From Ophiosphaerella korrae (taxonomy: Eukaryota; Ascomycota; Dothideomycetes; Pleosporales; Phaeosphaeriaceae), in assembly GCA_028456385.1 (NCBI GenBank), contig JALNQF010000094.1, positions 1-64,000 of the forward strand: a DNA stretch of 64,000 nucleotides. Direction: 5' to 3'. Positions within the stretch are counted from its first letter, which is position 1. Every line of letters starts with the position of its first letter. The notes beneath the pieces were generated by a model, which was not told where the DNA came from, did not search any database, and saw nothing but the letters and a program-made list of their open reading frames with translations. Shown one piece after another: positions 45,319-55,874 of this stretch. Position numbers and translations under genes: made by a program.

Positions 45319-46964
45319 ACAAGAAATTGGCAGTTTGCATGTACTAGCTAGAGAGGATAGCACTCGAGATGATATTGTTAAGCAAGGCTCAACGCCTGAT
45401 AGAGTGGACTTGATTTTTGTATTTAATTGGAGTTATAACGGATGCTTTTTTTAGATAAAAACAAGAGATATAACCTTGAAATTTCTTCTTAGAGCAATAT
45501 GCGGTGTTTGATGCTAGAACACCTCCGTGCCGGCTGGTTTAGTTGCTGTCGCTAAGATTTAGCAGCTATGCAGTAATCATCATTACACTCCTCATTCTAA
45601 TTTGAGATCCAACCCATCACTAACGGCGAACCCATCCTGAGCCCTTCTAGTGCCCTTATGTCAGACCCAATATTGAAGCAGTCGCACTTGATTAGGCTGA
45701 GACATACCTGTCTATAAATCAATATGGGGCTATAACAATCGTATTTCCCAGTTCATGAAGCCTAGGACCAAGGGTATATAATGAACTGTGATCACAGCGC
45801 TTAAACATCAGCCGTAAGTATCAATAGCGTAGGCAAAGCTGTGAATCTACTAAGCCAGCTCTAAACTACCGGGGTACTAATTTAAACATTACACGGAAGG
45901 GTGAACAAGCAATCAAAGTTAACTTACCACTATCTATAAGACAGTATTTACCGTACTCGCTAACTTTGCAGCCTTGCCATCCTTGCCATGGGAATAGTCA
46001 GGCCGTGCAAGGTAAAAGTCCGTACCCCGTCGTCTACAGCTAGGTAGCCGCAACAGCGCCGCCCTAATCTCAAATTCAGCATTATTCACGTGGATCTGAT
46101 AACAGATTTTGTGTTGCCGGCACAACTAGTAAATAAGCTGGTGCAGACATTGTGCCGTTCAAGGGCTAAGAATCGATACCGTATACCCAAGGCATACGAA
46201 CATGTGAATGATAACTAAAGCTTTGGTGATCCCCACGGCAACGAAGCATATATTAAAATCGTAGTATAGAATTGGAGCACCCGGAAAAAATAGCTGATGG
46301 TTTATTATGTGGAGCAAATAGGTAAACTTAGTTTGATACGACATGCGTGTAAATGATTTTTTTTTATGAAACTGCTCATCCGAGCTGTTGGCCAAATTTC
46401 TAAATCTTTGGGTCTGAAGGAGCGAAATTCCACTCCTCCGATCTATGGGCATTGGACCCTATTTTTCCGCGCTGGGGCTTCGTACAAGTCGTGTCCTTTT
46501 CCTAGTTCAACAACACCCAAGTAGTCCAGGCCTAGGTTGACTAACCGAAGCTACCCCACTACGGCAGGTGGTTAGCGAGTCAACATGGTTATATAATAGA
46601 TGCATGCCCAAGTACAAATTTTTGTAAAGCCACCTCGTATCTGCTGCGCGCATGCGATATGGAAAGAATTCTAGACAGAGATCATTCGAGTTTCGTTCAA
46701 CAACACATGGGGCAACCACGAAATCTTATTCGCCCATTAGGATTCATCACTCCACATGGCTCTCTAGCGCGAGGATCTTCGAAATTAACAATAGCATACG
46801 GTTGTCGTGTTTCGCATCGTGCCCCAGATATTGGATAGATGTAATGGTAGATCCGTTTTCGCAGGCGCCACATATAGATGAATAGGTTCAGCTATGCTAT
46901 CGTCGTCATTAGATCGTCGGGATTAATGTTAGTGTTCTACGCTTCACTAGGTACGTGAACGAAC
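45319..46964. other. Gene-free stretch
   Basis: I see no gene over 1.6 kb; only short frames without domains. Confidence 0.55.
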
Positions 46965-46972
46965 TATATAAA
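46965..46972 (+). promoter_or_regulatory. TATA box
   Basis: TATATAAA 131 bp before the ATG at 47,096; it lies downstream of the in-frame ATG at 46,955, which argues against that start. Confidence 0.6.
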
Positions 46973-47036
46973 TTCTCGCTCGCAGGTGCAGTCCATGTCT
47001 TGTCCTCCATCAGTATAACAAAAAAATCCATTCGTA

Positions 47037-47037
<1 letters not shown>

Positions 47038-47095
<58 letters not shown>
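47038..47095 (+). repeat. (CA)29 microsatellite forming the end of the 5' UTR
   Basis: 58 bp of uninterrupted CA dinucleotides directly joined to ATG at 47,096, so the start-codon context is itself the repeat (A at -3). Confidence 0.95.
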
Positions 47096-47097
<2 letters not shown>

Positions 47098-47410
47098 GCA
47101 ATTCTTCACTTTTGCCCTCCTCGCTTTCCTCCCCGCCGCCATGTGCGCCGTGAACGGGCGATGCAACGCACCAGGCGGTTTAGGCGGCGTGTGCATCAGC
47201 ACCAGCTCATGCTCGTCCGGTGGCGGAAAATACATATCTGGAGCATGCCCAAATGATCCGTCGAACATCAAATGCTGCTACAAAACCCCTTGCGATGGAC
47301 ACGGCGAGGGTGCCTGTGATTGGACCGATTCTTGTCGTGCTTCGGGCGTGACACCCATCCCAAATAAGTGCCCTGGCCCGTCGAACTTCCAGTGTTGTGT
47401 GTACCCGTGA
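47096..47410 (+). CDS. Small secreted cysteine-rich protein with duplicated 5-Cys module
   Basis: 104 aa. Signal peptide M-Q-F-F-T-F-A-L-L-A-F-L-P-A-A-M-C-A; the mature part has 12 cysteines in two similar modules: C23-x9-C33-x5-C39-x11-C51-P-x7-C60-C61 and C66-x7-C74-x5-C80-x11-C92-P-x6-C100-C101. Module 1 contains G-V-C-I-S-T-S-S-C and C-P-N-D-P-S-N-I-K-C-C, wording familiar from fungal cysteine-rich modules attached to secreted lysozymes or peptidases (recollection of family, not searched). Here the modules stand alone. Size, secretion and Cys density fit an effector or antimicrobial protein. A longer ORF from 46,955 would translate the CA tract as Thr-His repeats and hide the signal peptide; rejected. 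Confidence 0.85.
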
Positions 47411-47714
47411 GGAGAGGAGGGAATGTGGGTTATCGACAAGGCTGCTGTCAAACTGGGCTGGTTTTGGAATCAGAGACGTCAAGCCTGTCCAGGAGACAAT
47501 ATCCAACCCTCCAGCGAAGAGTGGGATGTAACTTGCGAATCATGGGCAAATGAATAAACCAATATACTACTGAAAACTACGTAAGAAATGATGTGATACT
47601 TGTGTTCTGGCTCGAAACAAAGTCCCTGCTCATACTTCAAATATAATATAAATACTGAAAAAAAAAGTAAAAGATAGGTGTAATATAACCGCACATGCGG
47701 CTAAAAACAAACAC
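47411..47714. other. Convergent intergenic spacer
   Basis: 304 bp between two converging genes; AT-rich, no further feature seen. Confidence 0.5.
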
Positions 47715-49709
47715 CTACAAAGTGATCTGAATAGACCTACCCACACTCGGCGTCCCATTCGAATCCATTGCAAAAAGCAGCCAATATCCTGGTAAAATCA
47801 CACCCACATCCGAGGGCAGCGTGATGGTATACTGCGTTCCGGATCCCGTATGCGTCAGAGGAATCCTACGTTGATCTGTATCCACGGTATGCGTCGCAGT
47901 CGCGAATCGCAGGAGCGAAAAGCTGGCGACCTGAGAGCTCGTCGAAATGCTCAAAGTGGCACCAACCTTTGCGGCAGAAGGTAAACTGCTAATCGCCGGC
48001 CTGGAACGCAGCGATCCGTCTGAGTTCAGGAGGTACGGCGGTACGAATATCTCGGCGTTGGGATGGTTCGAGTCGTAGGTTGCGCCGAAGCGTGTGCAGT
48101 CACCGCATAAGCCGCCTCCTCCGTTGAAGACGGTGGCGTCGGGGAGAAGAATGGCGACGGAGTGGTATGTGCGGGGAATGGCCATGGGGTTCATTCTTGT
48201 CCATGTTCCAGTATTGGGGTTCCAGAGCTCAGGTGTAAGTTCTGCGGTTCCGTCTTGGAACGGCTTGAGCCTGGACTGTCCGCCGGTCACGAATACAGTG
48301 CCGTCTGGCAGGACGACGGCGTTTGCAAAGCCGCGGGCTGATAACATACTTTGCGTCTTTGTAACCGTGGGATTTGTCTTTGGTGATCCGAGTGTTATCA
48401 CATAGGCATTTGTGCGGGCATCGCTGTTCTCATAATCGGAGGCTCCACCAGCTGTTAGTATCTTTCCGGCTACCGCGTCATACATGACTGCGTTTCCATT
48501 CATGGCATGCCCATCATCGAGCCGGTCGCCTGCACCTGTCACACCTCCATTGCCATTCGTGTCATACCAGTTCATCGCCTTTGAAGGGCCAGCCTGGAAG
48601 GCCGAGTTATCCTTCCAACTGAACAGCCATGCATGGTTGTCAGAGCGGAATATACCTCCAGCGTCCTGTGTGAGCATAGGGGCTACAAGAGCCCCGGACA
48701 GGGGAGACCAAGTATTCGATGTCGGGTCGTATATCTCGCCATTTTTACCTCCGTTACCACCGCTCCAAGATCCACCAATGGTGAAGATGCGTCCGTCGGA
48801 GCAGGTAACGGTGGAGTGATACCCACGTGCAATGCGCATGTCCGAGGCTCCATTCCATGCGTTATTAGACGGGTCGTACACGCTTGTTTTCGCGGCAGAA
48901 CTACCTCCTGTTACTATGACTCTGCCTTTGAAGTCTAATGAGATGCCAGGACAAAACATGTCGTGTTGAGTGTTTGATATTGTCATTTCGGTCGATTCTC
49001 CCGAGTTGAAATCATAGTAAGCAGTCTGTGTGAAACCATGGTCTCCGCCATGATCGTCCTTTGCAAAAGACGACCACATTAGAAGCTTCCCGTTTGTGAG
49101 AAGTGATGCAGCAACTGGAATGAGCGGAAGGTCCACTGTCCTTTTCCATTGCCCTTTACCAGATTCAGGTGGTGTGTATGGAGTTGGTGTTGATCCTGAG
49201 ACGTCATGGTAGGCCTGGATCTCGGCGATGGAAGTCCACGGATTGCCTACATTCTGAGCTTCGGAGGTTGCGGTTACTTTGATATATCTTGCTTGCCTCG
49301 CAATAAAGGCTGTCTTTTTTATTAAACCATCATTATTATAGGTTCCAAGTGCGACAAGCTGCCAGTTACTGTTATCGGTCGAGACTTCGATCTTGTGGCT
49401 GCCTATCCTCCCATTCGGACCACTGTCACCTGATCGTGGTTGAATGGTAACAGCGTGAACGTTGTAACTATTCTTCATATCAACCGTAATCCAGTGAGGT
49501 AGAGCGTCAGCCGGTGCTTTGCTCCATTGCGAATGCCAAATTGATGCCGAGTCACCATCCAAGACTTTTTCAGGTTCATTGCCAGGCTCAAAGCTGTCGG
49601 CTGTTGCGCTCCACCCATTTCGATTGATGGCGACTGATGCTGCTGAGACTGACCCAATAAGAAGGAAAGCGCTGATGCGGCCAAGCAAGCCTAAGCTCGG
49701 TAATGTCAT
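47715..49709 (-). CDS. Secreted galactose oxidase (copper radical oxidase, AA5_2 type)
   Basis: 664 aa, intronless. Signal peptide about 1-23; F5/8-type C (CBM32-like) domain about 30-170; seven-bladed kelch domain about 190-540; C-terminal galactose-oxidase domain (DUF1929) about 555-664. The full cofactor set is visible: Cys253 in D-M-F-C-P-G and Tyr297 in A-R-G-Y-H-S (thioether-linked radical), stacking Trp315 in G-G-S-W-S-G-G, Tyr515 and His516 in R-T-Y-H-S, His607 in T-A-T-H-T-V-D. It oxidises primary alcohols such as C6 of galactose to aldehydes with release of hydrogen peroxide. Trp315 at the stacking position favours galactose-type over other alcohol substrates. Converges with the small cysteine-rich gene. 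Confidence 0.93.
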   Translation of the reverse strand: MTLPSLGLLGRISAFLLIGSVSAASVAINRNGWSATADSFEPGNEPEKVLDGDSASIWHSQWSKAPADALPHWITVDMKNSYNVHAVTIQPRSGDSGPNGRIGSHKIEVSTDNSNWQLVALGTYNNDGLIKKTAFIARQARYIKVTATSEAQNVGNPWTSIAEIQAYHDVSGSTPTPYTPPESGKGQWKRTVDLPLIPVAASLLTNGKLLMWSSFAKDDHGGDHGFTQTAYYDFNSGESTEMTISNTQHDMFCPGISLDFKGRVIVTGGSSAAKTSVYDPSNNAWNGASDMRIARGYHSTVTCSDGRIFTIGGSWSGGNGGKNGEIYDPTSNTWSPLSGALVAPMLTQDAGGIFRSDNHAWLFSWKDNSAFQAGPSKAMNWYDTNGNGGVTGAGDRLDDGHAMNGNAVMYDAVAGKILTAGGASDYENSDARTNAYVITLGSPKTNPTVTKTQSMLSARGFANAVVLPDGTVFVTGGQSRLKPFQDGTAELTPELWNPNTGTWTRMNPMAIPRTYHSVAILLPDATVFNGGGGLCGDCTRFGATYDSNHPNAEIFVPPYLLNSDGSLRSRPAISSLPSAAKVGATLSISTSSQVASFSLLRFATATHTVDTDQRRIPLTHTGSGTQYTITLPSDVGVILPGYWLLFAMDSNGTPSVGRSIQITL

Positions 49710-49770
49710 TGTAGAAATAATTCGGCTGACTTGGATTGCCTAGCAACTGAATGTCTTGATTCGAGGGCCA

Positions 49771-49813
49771 TACCTTTATAGGTAGGTCTATCAAAGATGC
49801 CCCCCTTTTATAA
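49771..49813 (-). promoter_or_regulatory. TATA-like boxes of galactose oxidase gene
   Basis: On the minus strand TATAAAGG at 49,778-49,771 and TATAAAAG at about 49,813-49,806, 62-105 bp upstream of the ATG. Confidence 0.45.
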
Positions 49814-50757
49814 TATCTAACCTGTTACTACTAGGTGCCAGCATATTGGTTTACCTCTCTATAGCGTGAACTCTAGGATTGGTCCGATGACACTCAGTTC
49901 CAACTATCGAACCAATAGTGTGAACTCTATTTCTTCGCCCAACTTGCAAGGCTATAATTAGTAAATCTGGAAATAGTAGTTCGTAGGATTCAAACTTTAC
50001 ACCACGGGAATACGAACGTATCTGCGAAGGGCGAATATCATTATGAAGGCCCTCCCATTGAATTGTGAAAGGCAAACCATCCTACGGACTAGTCCGACGA
50101 ATGAGATAGTGGACATTAATCTTGACTTGAACTCTATTCAGAAGTCCGCAATCGCATGTGGATTATGCAATTTTTGTGCTGTCGTATTGCTTATATTAGG
50201 CGATAACGTGTTGACATTATTCCCAGAACCGGTAAGCAACAAGGCGATGATGAAGTTGAGTAGGGCGATATATCAAATCATCTGAGGTAATGCATAAGAA
50301 AGGAGGCATCCAACCTATGTGTTAAGCCTACCAATGACGAGTTACGGCTAAGAGAACCAAGGCGGGTAAGCCGGTGATTGTTAGGTCAGCGTGGTGTAAG
50401 ATTGTTGTTTGCAGATTCCACTAAACGATGGTTCGCAGCGCCACATTACCACCAGGAATCTCGTACTACATGTACGCTGTCGAAGTCCGCGTGACCTTTT
50501 AATGTCCGTTAGCAACATAGTTATAGGTTCTAGAAGCTGGCTACGCTTCTTTGGCTAATGCCAGTAGTATCATGATTGACATTCGATAATAGGATTTTCG
50601 CGTGGTCATACCCACGACAGCGAAACAACCTTAATCAGTCAAACTAATCCCTCGCCTCATAGACACTTATACCGAACAAACTCTTTACCACCCAACTATG
50701 ACCAGTAGCAAACATAGGCCCTCCTCTCCATAGGGGCAAAGCATCCTTTCTACCGGT
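49814..50757. other. Gene-free stretch
   Basis: Nothing supported; small frames overlap on both strands. Confidence 0.5.
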
Positions 50758-51210
50758 TCATCGTTTTACAACCGCGCCTTCCCATTCGCCCAGCTGGAAG
50801 CGCTCAACGTCGCCTCTGGCAACCATATGGGTCCGCGCATTAACAGCTATGGTCCAGAACCCAACATGTCCTTGGCCGATTGCACGTTTTATGATCCCCT
50901 TTCCAGGCTCGAGGTCGAGAAGAGAAAGGAGGTCGGAGCATATGTACTCGGGCTTTGATAGTTTGGCAGTGTTCGGCTGGGTGCGGTGTGCCGATTGAGG
51001 GATGCGCTCGATATTGATGTGAGCCAAGAATTTTGGATACGGGGCGTAGAGCAGACGTAATGAGGTGCTGAGCAAGACAGCGATGGGAAGGCATAGCCCT
51101 AAAGAAATTGGGGCGCGCAGGCTAGATAGCAAGGTGAGTTTGGGTGGGTTGGTTAGAGTTGAGAAGAAGGCGAGGTGTTTTTGGAACGCGGTGTAGCCGT
51201 GCCGAGACAT
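50758..51210 (-). CDS. Hypothetical small membrane protein
   Basis: 150-aa open frame with one hydrophobic segment (about residues 30-55, S-L-G-L-C-L-P-I-A-V-L-L-S-T-S-L) and a C-terminal part with G-H-V-G-F-W-T-I-A-V-N-A. Codon use resembles the neighbouring housekeeping genes better than the alternative frames do. No family recognised. It is tandem with and about 220 bp downstream of the uL5m gene. May be incomplete if an intron follows. Confidence 0.45.
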   Translation of the reverse strand: MSRHGYTAFQKHLAFFSTLTNPPKLTLLSSLRAPISLGLCLPIAVLLSTSLRLLYAPYPKFLAHINIERIPQSAHRTQPNTAKLSKPEYICSDLLSLLDLEPGKGIIKRAIGQGHVGFWTIAVNARTHMVARGDVERFQLGEWEGAVVKR

Positions 51211-51426
51211 ATTTTAGCCAGTCAAGATGAAATGGCATTTTTCTGGGGAATTTGTGTTGATGTAGCAGTATAGAGCAGTGATTGAAGAAATGTACAAGGT
51301 GATCAAGTCTTGACGTCACGAAGGGCGTAAACTTTTGTAAAAAGGCACAAGAGCGCGCAATGGACTAGAAGACACTTTGGGATTTGGATGCTCGGTCATA
51401 CAGATGATGTACAGGGTTCAAAGTAG

Positions 51427-52580
51427 CTAGTCATTAAGATGGCCGTAAAATGGCAGGCCAATGGCTTGCATGAGCAAGCGCGCGTCCTTGTTGCTTGTAG
51501 CATCTGTTTGGATGGTGATATGGCACCCAGGAATCATCTTCGGTGGGTAGCTGGTGGCGGTTAGGACATGATACTAGGGACAAAGCGGAGGGGAAAGTGC
51601 AACATACGCATCGTAGTTGACCTCGACTTCGGGAAAGAGGGCCAGCTGGTCAGGAGTGAGGCCGAAATGGATATTGCCATGGCCGTCGCCGGACGAGCCT
51701 GGCACGCCCTTCCACTCCTTGATGCGGGGTAGGACGACGTCGATGAGCTTGGCAAGAAAGTGGCTGGCATCGTCGCGCACCATGGTCGAGGTCAGCGAAA
51801 CGTAGCGGCCCTCACGCAGCCCCCAGCCGACGACGTTGTGCTTGGCCTTGTGCGACTCGGCGCGCACGTTGGTGATGGCCTGCAGAACCATGCCGGCCAC
51901 GTGCAGGTTGGCGCTGTTCTCCTGCGCCTCGGGGACCATGGAGTGGATGACGACCCGGGTGATCCTGGGGATGTTGCGGAAGGTGCGTGGTTCGTTGAGC
52001 AGGCGCAACTCCTCGCCCTTGCCGCGTGGGCCGCGCAGGGGGCGGTTCTTGAAGTAGGGCGAGTCGCCGGTCCATTCGCGCAGACGCTGCTCTGGCTGGG
52101 GAGCCCGGAAGCCGGGCGGGTAGTGGTGGTAGGTGAGGGCGAGCAGGTCAGGCGCAATCGTGCTCTGGTACGTCTGCTCCAGGCGCGGCAGGCTGAAGGG
52201 GCCCGGCTCGAAGACGCGCGAGGCGGGGTCTGACACGGGCGGCGGCTGGTGCGGATGCAGTGGCCCCCGGTAGTATTTGGGCGAGCGGTACTGGTATCTG
52301 GAGAGGGAGGGTGAGTGAGTGGGTGGTCACGTGAGCCGAGGGCTGCTGGGCCGAGTCACCTGCTTGGGGGCAGCTCCTTTTTTCCTCTTCTGCGCAGCTT
52401 GCTCCGTGCCACTGCATCGTAGCTGCGAACAAGCTCTGCCGATGGCGGAGGCGCCTGGAGCGACGATGCGGCCTCGATCTCCCCGGCTGCGCTGGACGAG
52501 TAGCTGCGGCCACACAGCAGCCTCGCCTCCCGCCGGCCGAGCACAGCGGCAGCCCGGAATGGCAGCTCTCGCAGCGCCAT
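51427..52580 (-). CDS. MRPL7: Mitochondrial large-subunit ribosomal protein uL5m
   Basis: Three exons: 52,580-52,360, 52,297-51,608 and 51,550-51,427, with introns of 62 and 57 bp (donors GTGACT and GTATGT, acceptors CAG), total 344 aa. The N-terminus is Arg/Ser/Ala-rich without acidic residues at first (M-A-L-R-E-L-P-F-R-A-A-A), as for a mitochondrial presequence; an upstream in-frame ATG at 52,661 is possible. The core carries uL5 wording: R-N-I-P-R-I-T-R-V-V-I-H-S-M-V, V-V-L-P-R-I-K-E-W-K-G-V, G-L-T-P-D-Q-L-A-L-F-P-E-V-E-V-N-Y-D, then after the last intron Y-P-P-K-M-I-P-G-C-H-I-T-I-Q-T-D-A. Binds 21S rRNA in the central protuberance. Divergent from the ubiquitin protease with only about 260 bp between the starts. 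Confidence 0.9.
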
Positions 52581-52838
52581 TTCGACAAAAGGATTTGGGC
52601 GGACTGGTAGCACCCTGGCGTGGTGCAATAGGGCAATGTGGGATGCACGGAGATGCAGCAACTTTTTTGATATCTTGGCAGGCTCCGGGCCAGACGAGTC
52701 TCAGGCTCTCAGCCCTACAGAGAGACTCCTCCCCCCCTCAACCAATGGGCGACGCCACATGTCCGCACCCTGTCCATGTCGTTGACACCCATCCCTCCCA
52801 CCCTCCACCTCGCACCCCGTCCATGAGAGCCCACCGCC

Positions 52839-55462
52839 ATGAAAACCTCAGGCGTCTCACGCTTTCTCAGTCGCCGCGACAAGCATCGTGAAAAACGCTC
52901 GTCCAAGGATTCCACAAAAGTATGCCTGCATTCTTCTACCCGACCCTCCCTCCAGCATCATCTTCAGAACCTCGAGGCACTGTATCGTCTTCAAAGAAAT
53001 GCTTGTAGTCGCTCGCTGTCCATGTTTCCTGTCATCCAGTCGTCATCCCATCCTTCGTCTAACCACTACATCCAACAGCCACGCCCGTCGCATCGCGCCT
53101 CAGCCGACCTCTACGCCATCTTCACCAACGAAGATGACCAAACCGCCACGGATAAAGATGCCGAGAAGAAGGTTCGTTCGCCCGAACCTACTGTCTTCGG
53201 ATTGCCAATTCATGTCTCATAGGTCAAGATGCTACTCTCGCGCCTCCATGGCGCCGGGATCACCAAGATGAAGGAAGAGCAAGCACAGCATGCCCTCGCG
53301 TGGTACCCGGATGACCTTGACAAAGCCTACGAGCTTTTGGTTCTCGCAAACGAGTCGCTGGAAGGCGAATTAAAGAACTTCAATGCGAATATCAACATGC
53401 TCGGTGCCATCAACAGAAACATGGTGACTTGTTACCTGGACGCCTTGCTCTTTGCCATGTTTGCTCGCCTGGATAGTTTCGAGGTTATGCTATACGATAA
53501 CTTTGAGGATGAGCCCAGAAGGAAGCTTGCTGCTATTTTGCGACTATGGATCAATCTCTTGCGAACCGGGCAGCTCATCAAGGTCGAGTTGGTCAGTATC
53601 AATGTGAATGCAACAGTTCAACACTAATAGGCTCCTCAGACAAAGCACTTGCAGGACGCCCTGGCTGAGTGTGGCTGGGAAGACGCAGCTGTAATCTGCC
53701 AGCAAGACGCTTCCGAGGCCTTTACTTTCATCACCGACGCCCTAGAACTACCATTGCTTACATTAAAAATGGACATATATCACACCGGACGCGAAGACAA
53801 AGAAGACGATCACAAGTTTGTCAACGAGCGTCTGCTTGAAGTTGCTATCCCAGACCAGGAAGGAGATTACGTCATTACCCTGGAAGATTGTCTCGAAACA
53901 TATTTCAACAACCGAATCGAGGTGAGGCGTTACTTGCAGCGGCAAAACACAATAGCTTCCATGAGGTCAATAGACGAGTCTTGGATCGACAGAGACTCAG
54001 AAAAGAATGATATCATACGTGTGGAAGCGATCGAGATCTCAGGATCCGAGTCACCACTCGTCGCAACACCCACCGCAATGGAACTAGACACGTCCTCAAT
54101 CCCTGCCCGGCCTCTTCTCGATGGGCGCCGTCGTGCGGACAGTATATTTAGCCAGCGAATCACGTCCAAATCGCCCAGTCCACACAAATTTGACGAAAAA
54201 AAACATCTGGAGGAAATGTTGGATAAGAGTTCCGGGGGGCGGCCGAGGTCATCCTCCCTCCTTAGGAAAGAGATCCTAATGCCGGCCTGGCAATTTTTCA
54301 GCTTGATTCGTGAGTCTCCTTTACCTGATGCAGAATCTATGCTGACATGAATGAAGCATGGTACACCGACAATGTTCCTAAAAGCGACGCACAGGTAGCA
54401 GCACATTTTTCAGTCAAGCGCCCCGTCCTCGGCATCTGCCTCAAGCGATACACGATGCTTCCTAATGGCGCACCAAAGCGCCTGGACACTTTTATCGACA
54501 TACCCCTAGAAATCGGCTTGCCGCATTTCATATCTGATGACCGAATGAAAGATGAGGGTCCTCTTTTTGGCAACTTTAAACTGGTGCTGCAATCTGTAGT
54601 CTGCCATCGCGGTGTCTCAGTGGATTCTGGTCACTACATCGCTCTGGTTCGCGCCAACACCCATGAGCGGCCGTCTACCTCACAATCCGAAGATGACCAA
54701 GTGTCGGCCAAATGGCTTCGTTTTGACGATCTTTCAACCCCACGAGTAACTGCTGTGGACATCAAGAAGGCTCTACGCGACGAATCGCCGTATCTACTCT
54801 TCTATCAAGTTCAGCCCATCGATGAAGAGTTAGCCATGAGGGGCGATCCGCCAGCTTATGATGGCACCCACGCTGGGCTCCCCTTATTAGATCCCTCCAA
54901 GGAAACCCTCGCTTCCGTCATAACCACCGACACCGATGTAGGGGGGGAATGGGAGAAGGTCACAGAGGCTGATGCGCACACCGAATCGAATCCCTCGGAT
55001 GAGCGCGTTAGTCGCAACAGTATGTCAAGTAATCGACGAAGCAGTGTTACTTTTGAGGATTTCGACTCAAGCATTTCGCGCGGCCGCACCCAGCCTCCTA
55101 CGCCAGATGAGCACAAGGCCGGTTTCTTATCAGTATCTCGTCGAGGGTCACGCATCTGGATGCCCGGAGCGAACAAGAGTCGACCAGGTAGCCCGAGTGG
55201 CGAAACTCGGCTTTCAATTACTCTGTCGAGGTTGACAGGTCGCGGCAGCAAGGATAAACTTGTCACAGCAGAAACAGGTGCCGGGGAGGATCCTGCCATT
55301 GTCATCAACCCAGTACAAAACGACACGGGCTTGTCGCGCAGCAAGAGCAAAAAGGAGAAGAAGGAACGATTTCGAAGCAAGAGTAGGGAACCGGGCGAGG
55401 CTTTAGACAAGGGCAAGCACAAGGAAAAGAAGCGACCGGAGCGAGAGTGTATTGTCATGTGA
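52839..55462 (+). CDS. Ubiquitin-specific protease (USP family) with C-terminal CaaX box
   Basis: Five exons: 52,839-52,919; 53,079-53,171; 53,223-53,591; 53,640-54,309; 54,357-55,462, giving 772 aa. Cys box: catalytic Cys128 in N-M-V-T-C-Y-L-D-A-L-L-F-A-M-F; Q-Q-D-A-S-E-A-F in exon 4; finger-region V-L-G-I-C-L-K-R-Y; His box: His497 in D-S-G-H-Y-I-A-L-V; then R-F-D-D and L-F-Y-Q-V. It removes ubiquitin from proteins. The last 200 residues are a Ser/Arg/Lys-rich, presumably disordered tail ending R-E-C-I-V-M, a CaaX prenylation motif preceded by a polybasic stretch, so membrane attachment is likely. Intron 1 (159 bp) is the least certain: the frame stays open through it, and I chose the splice because the removed text is low-complexity and sites plus a CTAAC branch are present. 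Confidence 0.87.
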
Positions 55463-55874
55463 TTCAAGTTATTATCTGACTGCGGTTGAATGGGTTTGAG
55501 ATGGATGACATGCCATCCTGTTTGTTGATTTAGCGAGGCGTTACGGACACATGCATAAGGCGGACTCTTGTGGTAGTAATAGACGAGATACCCCAGGATA
55601 GGTGAATTGTCATCGTTTATTGTTTTGGCACATCGGAGGTGAGATGAGATGTGGCCGGAGAATGGGTTGGACGGGCCTAGAAGAGACAAACACCTCATTC
55701 TGGTTAGGCAAGACCCTGGCCCGATGTGATGCCGTGGCCTTTCCTTGCCAAGGCCGGTGCGATGCCACCAAAGTTCGGCGACGTGCACACAACCAGACAA
55801 CCAGACAACCAGACAACCACTGCACTCCCCAATCTCTTCACCGCCATCGACACCATCACTTTCCCGACTCCACA
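55463..55874. other. Intergenic, promoter side of PHO88
   Basis: 412 bp without a gene. Contains an 8-bp tandem repeat (AACCAGAC, 55,791-55,820) some 60 bp before the PHO88 ATG. Long frames seen here on both strands are non-coding. Confidence 0.5.
55791..55820 (+). repeat. 8-bp tandem repeat AACCAGAC, about 3.7 copies
   Basis: Units start at 55,791, 55,799 and 55,807 with a partial fourth; lies in the PHO88 leader/promoter. Confidence 0.85.

Noticed and set aside
46955..47095. Longer start for the cysteine-rich protein
   Set aside because: ATG lies upstream of the TATA box and the frame reads the microsatellite as Thr-His repeats.
51760..52233. 157-codon plus-strand ORF
   Set aside because: Exact antisense shadow of the uL5m exon in GC-rich sequence; no domain, and the minus strand is clearly coding.
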